Below are positions 22,058 through 33,430 of a DNA stretch of 64,000 bases, piece by piece; the stretch's first letter is position 1; every line of letters begins with the position of its first letter. The notes under the pieces are model-generated. The model had not been told where the DNA came from. It made no database searches and saw nothing but the letters and a program-made list of their open reading frames with translations. The DNA comes from Alisma plantago-aquatica (taxonomy: Eukaryota; Streptophyta; Magnoliopsida; Alismatales; Alismataceae): contig OY856409.1 of the NCBI GenBank assembly GCA_963693085.1, positions 1,615,119,711 to 1,615,183,710 on the forward strand, given 5' to 3'. The position numbers and the translations under genes were made by a program.

Positions 22058-23298
22058 ACTTTAACTTATAGTGTTTTGGGTTTTAAATACATACGATCAA
22101 ATTTAATTTTTTGTTTTATTTTCTTTCATACAGTGTGAACATTTAAATGGTTAAGGTGTATACAAGATTAAATATTGCATATGCTAGGGAATGCCCCCTG
22201 GATCCAACATATATCTGACATGATATATATATGTGCAATCCATATGTGTCGCCCTAAAATGTTTTTGATGGTGGTAGTATGTGTGGTTGTGGCTAATATC
22301 CCTTCAATGCTTGTGTGGTTGGATGGTTTATTTCCCACCTTATAAAATTAGTTGGCACATCTAGCCTTTCTATTTCTTCTCCAAATATAATTAATTCATA
22401 ACCCCTATGCTCCCCTTAAATGTAACTAGAGGTATTCTCCTTAAACAATATAATATGTAGGTAGGATAAGCACCAATTTCTATTTTAGCAAGAAGAAGGT
22501 ATTCAAACTAGGTGAGTCACCCAACTAGGAGTTGGGTTGATTGACCAGAAGAATGGAAGAGATGACTGACTAATAGAGACCAACCGACTGATAGGAGGAT
22601 GAACTGATCGACTGGACCGTCCAATGGATTGACAAGCCTATTCCCAGCACAAGGAGGTTCCAATACAGGTGGATACATATGATGTATGACCTTAGGTAGA
22701 CAATAATTATTTTTGACTCCAAATAATTATACCAATATGTTTGTAATTGCATGTTTCATTTATGGATATAAAATATATATGATACATATTATAAGTATGT
22801 CGTGATTGGATATGTATATGTATTTATGAATAGAATCCATCAATAAATATTCACTTTTAGATGCTTTCCATAAGTAGCACACATGAAAATCTTGATCGAC
22901 CAAGCACATGTTATGCCAAAGCATGGTGTGTCGTCCATCTTGTGGAAGGGTGATACTAGATATGTAGGTTTTGCCATAGAAGGGTGAATAGTTAGTCGTG
23001 TTGGCCTTTGGGTCAGGCTTAACTTGATGACCTTGATGAGATTAAGTGCCTAGAAGCACATAGATGGGATATGACAAAGAGTTGTGCATACCATCTATCC
23101 AAGAGTTGCATGGATAGGGATCACAGTCAATTGTGTTGACCTTTGGGTCAGGCTTAACTAGGTGACCTTAATGGCATTAAGTGCCTAGAATCATACATAT
23201 GGGATATGACAAAGAGTTGTGCACATCATCTATCCAAGAGTTGCATTGGATGCAAGTGATAAATGTTTCTTACCTAAATAGTCAAGTTGTAGGAGATT
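22058..23298 (+). other. Copia leader with 135-bp tandem duplication (22998-23267)
   Basis: Non-coding leader. Two adjacent diverged units of about 135 bp begin at 22998 and 23133 (GTGTTGgCCTTTGGGTCAGG) and include ATGGGATATGACAAAGAGTT. No ORF of interest. Confidence 0.7.
23286..23298. other. Target-site duplication, left copy
   Basis: GTTGTAGGAGATT, identical to 24826-24838. A 13-bp duplication is typical of LINE-driven insertion. Confidence 0.85.
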
Positions 23299-24825
23299 TT
23301 TTTGGTCAATCAAAAAGTGTGTTACTATAAAGCCAAAACTTTGGGCATGGAGTACCCCATTACATGACAAGGAGCTAGAAAGCTCGACCAAAGATCATAT
23401 ACCCCACGCAGGGGGTATTACACAAAACCTAAAGATAACAAGAACCGAGAAGAACGTCAAACTAACAAGACAGAACCAGTCATTCCTACCAGGAGAATGA
23501 TTAATTACAACCTACAGATACATGCAATAAGCCCACCCACAAATAGTAAATATAGATTGCAACATAGCATCCACCATGGAACCCTGCCAGGAAAAGCATC
23601 ACCAACTTCTGATCTTCTCAGGTCTTCAGACCCATCACATTCTACCAACAGAGATCAACTAGGCTAAGAGGTTCGAAGCAACCTTACATTCCTGGCATGG
23701 TACCAGCTATCTAATAGGAGCACCCACAAAGTGTGGTCCTATGCCAACAATTTGGGGTTCAACAATCTCCCAAACCAAGCACCAATATGTTGATGTCCTG
23801 TAGTAGGAGCAGCAGCCCACTTCTTATGAAGGGGTTGTTCGTCAAACACCTTAGGGGTGTTCTAACACACAGCAAGGGAGGGGCGATCAGGAAGATTGAA
23901 CCCAACACCTTGTTGTAGCCTTGACTAGGAGCAAACTCGGAACAGCATCTAGTCAAACACCTTGAGGGTACCACCCTCATAGCAGCAGGAACCAGCCACT
24001 CCAGAAAAGCATAGTCCATAAAGCTGCTGTAAGCCAGCGACATTTCAACGAACACCATGAAGGTGTTCCTTCTCGCTCCGGCTAGCAGGAATCCACAGGG
24101 CCGATAAGGCAACCACTGAATCAACGCCCAGGAGACCCAAACAGAGTGGAGCCCAAATCGACTAGAGAAACATGCTGCCGCCAAGGCCTCCACCGAAGGC
24201 GGAAACATCAGGGGAGACCTAGGACACCCTTACCTCCAACCCAACAGCCACGAACATTCAGCGTCAAAGTCGAAGGTCCGCCACGACCTGGTTATCACCC
24301 ATGTCCAGGACCTGGAAAGGTCATGGATCTGAGCCCCGGTCAAGGACGCCGCCAGCAATAGCACTCAGAGAGGGGATGAGGGGAAGCCAGTGAGGAAAGG
24401 AGAAGTAGCCCCTTTCATCATTAGCGTTATGGAGCGGCAATGATCACCGGACCTGGAACGGACAGCTGCTCTCCATCCGCCACTCTTGAGCAGGATGGAG
24501 TCGACTGAGTCGAGGTAGCGGACCCTGCCCATAACTGATCGTCACCCATGCATCAACTGCCCTATCACCTTGACCACCCGAGATAGCACCAGCAATGACG
24601 GCCAGGTCCTTCACCCTGAGATCCACTCTGACTCGCCTAAGGAACGACGCCCCTAGTATTAGCCCGCCTGCAAACGAGAGCCAACTGAAGATAGTGAGCA
24701 CCAGGGGGAGGGAAATGCTGGAGCAGTGCTCCCTCCCCCCAGCGGTAGCCGCCGGGGGTTCTAGAGAGGGGGTAGAGGGGATGCCCTAGAGAGATAGGGG
24801 AGTCGACCAGCGGTAGCCGCCAGGG
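23299..24825 (-). mobile_element. Retroposon of 1.5 kb with 13-bp target duplication, LINE-like 3' end
   Basis: The copia leader is interrupted by 1527 bp flanked by GTTGTAGGAGATT (23286-23298 and 24826-24838). On the minus strand it ends in an A-run (seven T at 23297-23303 on plus), preceded by TATAGTAACA (23320-23329 on the opposite strand), as in the LINE at 3988. Its 5' half (24050-24825) is far more GC-rich than anything else here. The first 90 bp contain two copies of CCAGCGGTAGCCGCC (24739, 24808). No RT motif is present. The minus-strand ORFs at 23759-24208 (149 codons) and 24444-24701 (85 codons) are unfamiliar. It is either an internally deleted LINE, a SINE-like partner, or a processed copy of a host transcript. 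Confidence 0.8.
23399..23418 (-). other. Stem-loop near the retroposon 3' end
   Basis: ATACCCC and GGGGTAT (7-bp arms) around a 6-base loop, 70 bp upstream of TATAGTAACA on the minus strand. It resembles in type the GGGG/CCCC stem-loop of the LINE at 3952-3976. Confidence 0.5.
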
Positions 24826-24838
24826 GTTGTAGGAGATT
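24826..24838. other. Target-site duplication, right copy
   Basis: GTTGTAGGAGATT, identical to 23286-23298. Confidence 0.85.
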
Positions 24839-24989
24839 ATCCAAAGCTAACTCATGATTTAATGAAATATGGATCTTGGTTTACTAGATGATTGTACGCT
24901 ACAATCTTCTAAATTGATGGTGAGGGCCACTAATTTGAACAAAATAGTGGGAGCGGTAATTAATTAAAGGCTTAATTGATATTGTCAAT

Positions 24990-25860
24990 ATCTTCAAATC
25001 AAATCAAAAATGTTTTCACATATGCAAATTTTCTATTGTAGAAAGAAAAGGCAACCAATAACACATTTTCATTGCAATCAGTTCTTGAGAAGAACAAACT
25101 AAATGAAACAACTTCCATGACTAGTTCAGTACTTTGAGAGTCATTCTCCTTCAAGAGCACAAGATCTATGCCATATGGACACTGGAGCCATATGAACCTG
25201 CTCCCATGATGCCCAAGGCTGAAAGGGATGCTTACAAGATGCATTTTGAAGATGTCGTAGATGTCAAATTCCCAATTCTATGCCCAATGAACTATGAGTT
25301 GCAGAGATGGCATGAGAAAATGGAAGTTATCAAGATGGTAATACATCTATAGAATATGTTCTAGGATCATGCAAGACAAGATATATGATATCTCAAAGGT
25401 GTTGTATAAGTGCAATATGACGGAGGGAGATCCAAAAGGACCTCATGTGCTCAAATTGATTATGTACATGGAAAAGATGTAGAGATTATGATTTCTTTAG
25501 GCCAAGAGTTGGCCACAGATGCCTGAATCATATAGACAATTTGGTCATGAACTACAACATGAACAATTTTCTAATCCATTGTCTGAATTTCTTGGCATGT
25601 TGACAACTACCAAGACACAAATGAAGAAGGACAATCCTAGATCTGTGATGATGATTAGCAAAGGAAACGGAAATTCCTAGGGCAAAGGCAAGGCCAAGAA
25701 GAGTTCTAGGGGTTGCTAGAAACCCAAGCCTTCAGCACTTAAAACTAAGGGAGGAGTGAGTAAGGAAGGGAATTGTCACCATTTTCACCAGCCTAGACGC
25801 TGGAAAAGGAATTGCCCTCTTTATATAGAGGAACTCAGGAAGAAGAAGTAGAGGATAAAC
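24990..25860 (+). pseudogene. Copia gag with degenerate zinc knuckle
   Basis: Gag builds the particle. 25134-25352 (72 codons) carries A-x-R-D-A-Y-K-M-H-F-E-D-V-V-D-V ... M-N-Y-E-L-Q-R, the gag block of this copia group. After stops, Q-L-K-like and N-Y-N-M-N-like stretches follow (to about 25640), then a Lys/Gly-rich part. The knuckle at 25774-25815 reads C-H-H-F-H-Q-P-R-R-W-K-R-N-C: the second Cys is Phe and the Gly-His is Arg-Arg, so two of four zinc ligands are gone. The tail L-Y-I-E-E-L-R-K-K-K ends at a stop. No start codon can be fixed. Confidence 0.82.
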
Positions 25861-25909
25861 ACCTCTACTTTAGATATATATGCTAATGAGATAAATATGC
25901 CTACATCAT

Positions 25910-26170
25910 CATCTTAGGTATTGGATACCGGATGAGGATATCACACGTTATATGTATAGGATCTGATAAGAAGTAAGAAAGATGAGGTGGAACTACATGG
26001 ATCAAGCGTTGTTGCCACTAAAATTGGAACTTGTCCTTTGTCTCAGTCCATTAGGCTTCTAATAGAGTTAATGAATTACTATTATGAAATTGCCTTTAGT
26101 AGAAACATTGATGTATCTTGTTTGGACAAGAGCGGACTCAAATTTCATGTAATGAAATATTGATGTTTTG
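25910..26170 (+). pseudogene. Copia aspartic protease
   Basis: V-L-D-T-G at 25918-25932 is the active-site motif of copia proteases. The next codon is a stop (TGA, 25933-25935) where the family has Cys. The downstream pattern (D-E-V-E-L-H-G-S-S-V-V-A, then C-L-D-K-S-G) continues the usual protease-to-integrase sequence in the same frame with stops. Confidence 0.78.
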
Positions 26171-26239
26171 TTTTATATATAAAATCTTTTATGGGAGTTC
26201 CCCAATGTCTCATAGTCTATACGTGATAATTCTAGAGAC

Positions 26240-26948
26240 AAGTATATATATTATAAATACTAAAACATTTGATGACTCAAACAGAAAATACATATGGCAT
26301 TGTCTTAGGCACATAATTGAGAAATGCATCTCTAAGTTCCTTAAATATGGTTATCTAGACTCTTTTAGTGTTGAACCAATAGAGACATGTGAGTCTTGTT
26401 TATTGGGAAAAAGACAAAAGCACCTTTCACTAGAACTAGTGGGAGAGTGAGTGATATATTGGAACCTGTACATATTGATGTATGTGAACCTTTTAGAACA
26501 AAATACGTAGGTGGCTACTATTACTAAAGCACTTCAATATGATTGATGTAAAGAACTTAAACTAAAAGGTTTGAGGACCTTTTGTAGGACCATGGTACTG
26601 TACAACAATGGACTCCAAAAATAAGGTAGTGTACCCTGTTGGACATGATGCAATTAATGATGAGTCTAGATGATCTTCCGACTTCCTTGTAGGGGATATT
26701 CTTTAGAAGCCACAACATTTACACTAAATTGCGTACAATCTAAATTAGTTCAAAAGACACCATATATAATGTGGCATGGAAAACGTCCTGGTGTGTCTTT
26801 TATGAAGATTTGGGGGTGTGAAGCTTATGGGAGAAATTCGTTTCTTGAAAATCTTAATCCCAAATTAGATAAATGCTATTTTGTTGGATACTACATCAGA
26901 CAAAAAAGTGTTTGCTTCCAAGACAGGCGTTCCTCCAAAAGAGTTTGA
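26240..26948 (+). pseudogene. Copia integrase, core largely deleted
   Basis: The zinc domain is readable with all four ligands: His 26298-26300, His 26310-26312, Cys 26388-26390, Cys 26397-26399 (W-H-C-L-R-H ... C-E-S-C-L-L-G-K). The catalytic core between about 26460 and 26600 is much shortened and lacks recognisable first and second acidic residues. 26670-26948 (92 codons) gives the conserved end: T-L-N-C-V-Q-S-K, T-P-Y-I-M-W-H-G-K-R-P, W-G-C-E-A-Y and K-C-Y-F-V-G-Y. Inactive. Confidence 0.88.
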
Positions 26949-27149
26949 TTCCAAAAAAATAGTGGGAGAAAAGTAGAACTCGAAGAAGTTCAAGACCAAG
27001 AAGAAAACATTGAACTCATAGTAGGAACAAGTAGAGTCACAAACTATTGTGAAATCTCAAGTTCCACATGTAATGCATGAACCTCATAGATCTTAGTAGG
27101 AGATGCATTAAGCCTAAAATATTTGGATATATTGTGACTCAAGAAGGTG

Positions 27150-27560
27150 ATGATTTGGTCATTAGTGATGACCCAAAACCTACCTAGATGCTATTGAGGG
27201 ACCAGAGTCTGAGAAATGGCTTGAGGTCATGAGATCACCAACAAGGTATGGACCTTAGTGGATCCACCTAAAGGGGTAAAACCCATAGGGTGCAAGTGGG
27301 TCTTCAAAAAGAATACTGATATGGATGACATCCATCAGGATCATGCTTGCCATTGCATCTTAGTTACAAAGGCCAATCTTTGGATTGAAGCAAGCATCTT
27401 GTAACTGGGATCTCAATTTGATAAGGTAGTCATTGAGTTTGTCTTTGGTTAAGATTAAGATGAATGTTGTGTTTAAAAGAAGGTTAGTGGCAGTTGTATT
27501 CCTTATATTTATGAGGAATGACATCCCTACACTACAAATGTAAAAAAAAGGCTAGAAATA
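27150..27560 (+). pseudogene. Copia reverse transcriptase, internally deleted
   Basis: The RT opening is clear: N-K-V-W-T-L-V-D-P-P-K-G-V-K-P-I-G-C-K-W-V-F-K (about 27239-27307), followed by V-F-K-K-N-T-D. A large deletion then joins to L-K-Q-A-S-C-N-W-like sequence (about 27378-27410), skipping the segment with the first catalytic Asp. No Y-V-D-D box is found. The length is about a third of a normal copia RT. Confidence 0.85.
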
Positions 27561-27699
27561 CCTTCTCAGAGAAGGATTTAGGCAAAGAGTCCTATCAGAT
27601 AGGAATAAAGATCTACAAAGATCGGTATAGATGGCTTCTTCACCTAATATAGAGTACACACATGGACAAAATGATGAAGGGGTTCAACATGCAGGAATC

Positions 27700-28400
27700 A
27701 AAGAGAGTAAATTTTCTCATGTCCCATGGAATTAATCCCTCAAGAGCCTAGTGTCCTAGTTCTTATGAAGAATGGGAGCGCATGAGTAAGATGACATGTG
27801 TCTATAATTGGATCTATCATGCATGCAATGTTATGTACTCATCCTGATGTCTCGTGTGCTTGGACATGATGAGCATATGACAGTCAAATCCCAGTGAAGT
27901 TCATTAAACTTCCATAAAGAACATCCTTAAGTACAACTAAGGATCAGTTCTTTAATTATGGTGATAAGGAAGAGTTGGGTGTCACTTATTACACTGATGC
28001 AAGATTTTGAACTGACAAAGATGAATATCGATTGTGATTTGTGTTTTGCCTTAACAATCAAAATTTAAGATGGAAAGGTCCAAGCAAGAGAAAGATGTTC
28101 ATACTTACAATAGAAGTCGAGTACATTGCTATTTTGGAGATAGTAAGGGTATTGTATGGATCATAAAGCTCATTGGTGAACTTAGGGTGGTTTCAACCAT
28201 TGACAAAGCATTGGAGATTTTGTGGCAATAATGGAGATGTTAGATAGGCTAAGAAACCCATATCCCATACTACAATGCTTCCACCTCATACGAAAGACTA
28301 TATAAAATTTTGTTGACCCACTGACAAAAGCACTTGCCCAACAGAAACATGATGGTCATGATAAATCACTTGGATTGAATTCGTGGGTGATTGGTTCTAA
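27700..28400 (+). pseudogene. Copia RNase H
   Basis: Scattered over frames with stops: S-I-M-H-A-M-L-C-T-H-P-D-V-S-C-A (about 27815-27865), Y-Y-T-D-A-R-F near 27985 (D of T-D-A kept), V-E-Y-I-A near 28115, C-G-N-N-G-like near 28220, and near 28320 the end motif D-P-L-T-K-A-L-A-Q-Q-K-H. The order is that of copia RNase H. Non-functional. Confidence 0.82.
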
Positions 28401-28415
28401 GTGCAACTGGGAGTT
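28401..28415 (+). other. Purine-rich tract of the copia element
   Basis: GTGCAACTGGGAGTT right before the 3' LTR; a decayed form of the usual AGTGGGAGA-type tract. Confidence 0.6.
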
Positions 28416-30420
28416 TTTTGGCATGTATACCCATAGATATAATTATTTTATGATTATATGGGGAATCACATACCTGATTTGATAATATTAATAAAGGTAA
28501 TTCCCTCTATAATGCTTTTCTTAGTTATAAGATAATGGCACAAGCACAATAAATTTGTACAAAATGATGTTACTCAATGACATATGTGTCTTCAGGTTGA
28601 GGACCTAAACAATGAGATCATATGTAAGATAAGTGTACATACATTCTAGTTATATCCTTGGTCAGATATTATTATGGATTAAAATAGATGACAATAATAC
28701 ATAAGATTGGAATGTGTCTTGGTTGATGATAGAGTCTCACTACATCATGATATGGACATCAAGACAAACACATAGGTATATGTTAGAGAATAGTGTACCG
28801 GATAGACCCACCTTGAGAGTGATACATGGAAACCATGAAATGATAGTGAGAATTATCTCTCAAAGTGACAGTGGTAATTGTGGTTCTTAGACATGAAGTC
28901 ACTATAATCATCGCATTTTGTTTGATGAACTTTAACACCATCCAATAAGATATTGAATAAGGGTTGACATAAAGATGGTGTTTGGGTACATTGTGACACA
29001 TGGGGACTAATTGTGATTGATTTAGATGGGATTTTCCCTCCCATTGAGAGTTTGATATCCTGAGCCCTTGATAAGTGAGAGTGAGAAATGCATGACCATG
29101 CTTGTGTGATTCTATTTATCATATGTGAACTCATTGTACTCTAGTTCAAGAAACATAGATTGAGTATTAAGAGGATGATATTTCCATGCCTTGGATTCAA
29201 TCTGTATAAGACAAAGGAATTATATGATAATGCTAATATTAATCATTCATTGTAGGTTGCAGTTTCTCTCCAACTTCCCAATTACTTGGGTAGAAAACAT
29301 GTATTGCTAGATACCGCTCATTTTTGTGTATTCATAACAGTTATGGACTTCACTATGAACATAATATGTGACTAATAGGGTCACACGCATAGGATGCACT
29401 TAGAATAGGAGTTACTCATGGATAATATTTTACTTGGTTGCTAAAAATGTTTAGGTAATCAACTTAAACAACACTGGTTGTTAGTCAAATGACTAGAGTG
29501 TACAATCAAATGATGGGCATGTCACTCGATCAAATGGAGTGTCCAGTCGATCGACTATACTATTAGTCGATGGAACTAGCCAGTTGACCGGTTGGAGTGT
29601 CCAACTGACCAATTAGATGACTAGTTTGATTGGGTCAAACAAAAGATGAAAAATGACCCACTTGACTGGGTCAAATGATTAATGATATGTATAATGATGT
29701 GTATTGATCATTGCATTAAAAAATAGTGTTATTGCACCACCCACCACAAGCCAATCGACTGACTGGATAGTCTAGTAGATCGGTTGGGTGTGGCAATCCA
29801 CTTAATGGATGGTCCAATCGATCAACTGGTCATGCACAGCAGTTGTTATACCATGATATCCAACCTTTCATATCCCCTGGGTTTCGAAAACTCTAGGCCA
29901 TCCACTACTATATAAGGAGGGGGTGTCCAAGACACAAACCCTGAAGAGAAATTCAAGAAATTGTCTCACAACTCATCATCTCATAGTTCTAGTAACATGT
30001 GAAAGAGCCTAGCTGTCTTACCAGAAAGGGAGAGATAGTAAGGGGAAAGGAAGTTGGTTCTAGTATGTTGACAAATGGGAGGACAACCCCTTCCCGTTAG
30101 ATTTAAAAGTGTGATGTGGAGTTCATGATGCTCTATGTGGACTAAGTAGATGTGTGGAAGTTTTCATTGTCATGCTAGGAGGACATTGTCAACTGTCATC
30201 CATGTGTTATACTAGGAGGATGCCAATGATTTCTATCTATGTGCTACTTTTGAGAAATCACATATCTCTACAAGAATAGTCATTGGACTTACTCCTAGAC
30301 AAGGCTTGTCTTGCACCCTCTTTCTAGATACATCATTTTTGAGATGATCTGTAAGTTAAGGAAAATATAGGAAGAAATTTTTCATTTCCCCTACCTACTT
30401 TGTCCCCATATTTCCCTACA
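28416..30420 (+). repeat. 3' LTR of the copia element
   Basis: 2005 bp; TTTTGGCATGTATACCC start (a decayed TGTTGG) and ...TTTCCCTACA end, aligned throughout with 20027-22043. TATA at 29909-29916. Confidence 0.9.
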
Positions 30421-30660
30421 GATAGGTGATGTCAAGTTTGATAGCATGACTTGCCACATTGTGCATAGTGTAGTGAGGCGGGTCATTCAAACAAGTAACA
30501 AACACTTTGCAATTACCTGAAGTGAATATTTTATAGATAATGATATATCTTCCTTGTTGCATGTAGTAGGACCAGGCAATACTTCTCCATTGTAGTATAT
30601 TAAGACTTGGCATCATTGAACCTCTTAGATAATAAATGGCATTCTCACCATTGGCCTATT
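30421..30660 (-). pseudogene. Tat first RNase H, C-terminal part
   Basis: The minus strand reads A-I-Y-Y-L at about 30640, then after frame changes Q-G-R-Y-I-I-I-Y-K and K-L-D-I-T-Y up to 30421. A-I-Y-Y-L-S is the start of the conserved block after the RT thumb in Tat elements, and the seam at 30421 is where the copia element landed. The continuation is at 20026 and below. Confidence 0.75.
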
Positions 30661-30859
30661 ATTGGAAAGACACCTCCCATCAATCTTTCATAGATTGGTA
30701 GTTTAAGGGTGAGAGTGTATCCAGTAGTTTCAACTTTAGAACTGATGGCATGGTGGGATATCCTTGACCTTTGGTAGTGATTCCTCACATTTTTTGTCCC
30801 ATATTGAGTTGTAATTCTTTTCTAAAACTTTAAGATGGGGTCGCACATATGTTTGAGCT

Positions 30860-31510
30860 TAGCAATGAAGTAGATGATATATTGGAGACAGTCGAGCATG
30901 CCTTATACCTCCTTTTGTATTTTTAGAGAAGGTATTTCCATATGGATTCAGCCTTCCCTGGGTCAACTTTGACTCCTCATTGACTCCTAGATGTAACCTT
31001 AAAGATGGGTTTTTTTTGGATTGAGGTGTAATGAGAATCAAACTATTCATTAAAATAGCTTCTTGATCTTCTAGATTCTTGGATTTAGCCATCATGTCAC
31101 CAGACCTCCACCTCTTTATAAATTATGTCAGGAAATAGAGCAACCATCGCTCTCTGATATGTATCCCTAGAATTTTAGATGAAAGCCACACCTAGTAACA
31201 GAGCACCCCACATATGGTGATGAAGGCGGGCTTTCCCTTGTCTTGTTTAGCCATTTTTATTTGATTCTAGATGGAAAAATCATCTGTAAAGCTCAGGAGT
31301 GTGTGTCCAACATTGTTTTTTATGAGTACATCAATGTATGGTAGTGGAAAGTCATCTTTGGAGATTCCTTATTGAGATCACAATAATTCACATGCATTTG
31401 AACTTTCCCATCCTTCTTTGGTATAGATACATTGTTGTTGAGCTAGGTGGAATAGTTGACTAGCTCTAAGAAACTAGCATCGTATTGCTTTTGATCTTCT
31501 TCTCTAAACT
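30860..31510 (-). pseudogene. Tat reverse transcriptase
   Basis: In order on the minus strand: P-K-K-D-G-K-V-Q-M-H-V-N-Y-C-D-L-N-K-E-S-P-K near 31425-31360, H-I-D-V-L near 31328, L-L-S-F-T-D-D-F-S with stop then N-Q-I-K-M near 31270 (the Asp of F-x-D-x-F kept), and G-D-M-M-A-K-S-K at 31101-31078. The catalytic Y-V-D-D is R-S-G-D here, so the first Asp of the box is lost. The region of the P-F-G-L motif is shortened. Stops are frequent. Confidence 0.87.
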
Positions 31511-33229
31511 TGAGTTTCTGTTCTGAATGTCTGGCCTTCTATTTGACAGAGAAGATACCAGGGAGGATAGGTATTCAATGAATCATGATATTCTTGTCCA
31601 ATCTATCATCTCTCAGTAACTCTATGTGAACACATCCACATTTTTGCATAGGAGTTTTATTAGTTGGTCTTATAAGTTGAGGTAGATGTACCCAAATTTT
31701 GACTTTACATGGCTTGGGGCATGAGATGAGGTTGAATGTCCCTATCTCATCTTCAATGTGAAAGGGTCATTGATCTTTCATCATGTGTATGGTATAGGGA
31801 AGTCTCCAAAGTCTTATTTTTCATCATTGTAAATATTTGCTACTTTGATAAAATGTTAACCAAACTCTTAGAGAGCTAGGGTGTCTTCTACTCTTTTCAG
31901 TTTTCTTGATTTTGAAACTTTTGCAGTTTTGTGTCATAAAGTGGGGACACTATGGATCATGTTAAATAGCCACTCTGGGATCTCCTTAATTTCATAGTGT
32001 TGATCCTATAATAGTCTTCTTTTAGGTAGGGAAAGGGGCTCTTTCTTCATGACATTCCACTCCTCTATATGTTAGTTCTAGACTACGTTTGTGCTATGCA
32101 CATGGCGGGTGAGTGTTTTTTAACCTTCCTTAGAATCTGCTTCCAAATATGATGATGCTCCCCCACATTTAAAACATCTCATTAGCACCTTCTTATTCAT
32201 TATGTGGGACGTCATAGTCTTCCACCATGTCTCTATCACCCCACTTCTTAGAGTCAACTAGGCATGGCGAGTATGGGATGGTCATTAGTGTAATGAAGTA
32301 GATCAAGTGAAATGACCTCTTCATTTCTTTAAGTGTTGGATATGTAGACTCCTCCATGTAATTGTTCATGAATCTATCATTTTAATCATAAAAAACAAAC
32401 TCTATAGTCTTTGTCCATGCTCCCTCTATCTAGGAATTTTGTGCATGGTTGGTGAACAATAGGAGTAATTGTAGATCACATAGCTTCCTCATATGGAGGG
32501 ATGATCGTGTTTTCGGGAAAATAATCATTTTGAGTGTCCTAGGTTCCTTTTGGAACTTCACTGATGAGGGTGATCTCTCTAATTTTATTATCAATACCTA
32601 GGTACTCATCCTAGTCATCTTCATCAACATCTTAAATTTGGTAAGATATCGTAAAAGGGATGATGTCTTTGGATGTATCAAAAATATCTTCTATTTTGAT
32701 GATGGTATAGGGGAAGTAAGGATGGATACCCTCAGACTCAGGGCCTAGGTCCCATATTTACAACACCATGGTCTAATTCTCTTATTAAGGTGTAGTTTCA
32801 TGTTTCCCCACTCAAGTTCTGAGATGGCAGTTAGTAGTTGAGGTAGCCTCTTTTGGTCATGTCACTCGCAGTAGGCCGTAGTGAGGTAGGCCTCCACTAT
32901 GGTGCCCATCTGGTCAAATGAGGGTGAGATTAAGATGGGACATAGAACCCTAGGCCCACTCCCTTTTGCCTTTGCAACATTTGTACAATTTCCATGTGCT
33001 CGTTTTGTCTAATCCCCAATCCTCAGGCTAGAGAATATTTATTTCTCATAATCATTGAGCAAACTACATGGGTTCATATGGGAGATAGCATGGTCACCAT
33101 CTTTGTGTTGGCACATATCTGATGGTGTTAAGATGAAGTATCTCAAACATGGTATGGATGTTGTCTTACTCTTTTCAGGATATGGTACTACTTGGATTTC
33201 CGGCATGGATAGTAACAATCGCATGTATT
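31511..33229. other. Inter-domain part of the Tat element, unassigned
   Basis: Lies between the protease linker and RT of the minus-strand Tat element and must be its pol linker, but I recognise no motif. No ORF above 60 codons supports anything else. Confidence 0.45.
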
Positions 33230-33430
33230 AGATGATAGTTGATCTTTTAATGTAGTGATGATGGGACAGCCTAGTTCTAGTGAATCCTAGTTCTAATGAG
33301 GAGGATATTGAAAGATGAGATCACCTCCATGACTACATGAAAGATAGACAAAGTCAATCTCCCAATCCATAGCTTGATCATGATCTCTCCTAAGCATCCT
33401 TCAACGCACTATCAAAGGATGTCGCTTTCT
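33230..33430 (-). pseudogene. Tat protease-to-RT linker
   Basis: The minus strand reads I-V-R-A-F-D-G, then V-M-E-V-I, then A-V-P-S-S-L-H, matching the V-R-A-F-D-G ... L-L-G-R-P-W-I-H ... P-S-S-L-H-Q order after the aspartic protease of Tat elements. The R-P-W-I-H block is reduced to R-T-R-I-H. The D-N-G-S-S active site upstream (33430-33900) was not found. Confidence 0.7.

Larger units (their letters stand above)
20027..30420 (+). mobile_element. Ty1/copia retrotransposon, full length, degenerate
   Basis: Two LTRs of about 2.0 kb (20027-22043, 28416-30420) bracket a primer site, a leader, gag, protease, integrase, RT and RNase H in copia order, then a purine tract. The Tat coding frame resumes on both sides, so the borders are firm. 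Flanks GATAT(G) at 20021-20026 and GATAG at 30421-30425 look like a decayed 5-bp target duplication. The LTRs differ clearly from each other (roughly a fifth of positions in stretches compared by eye), more than those of the chromovirus at 37284. The leader carries a later retroposon (23299-24825). Confidence 0.92.

Noticed and set aside
24444..24701. An 85-codon minus-strand ORF as a membrane protein
   Set aside because: GC-rich sequence favours open frames by chance, there is no known motif, and it lies in the 5' part of a retroposon.
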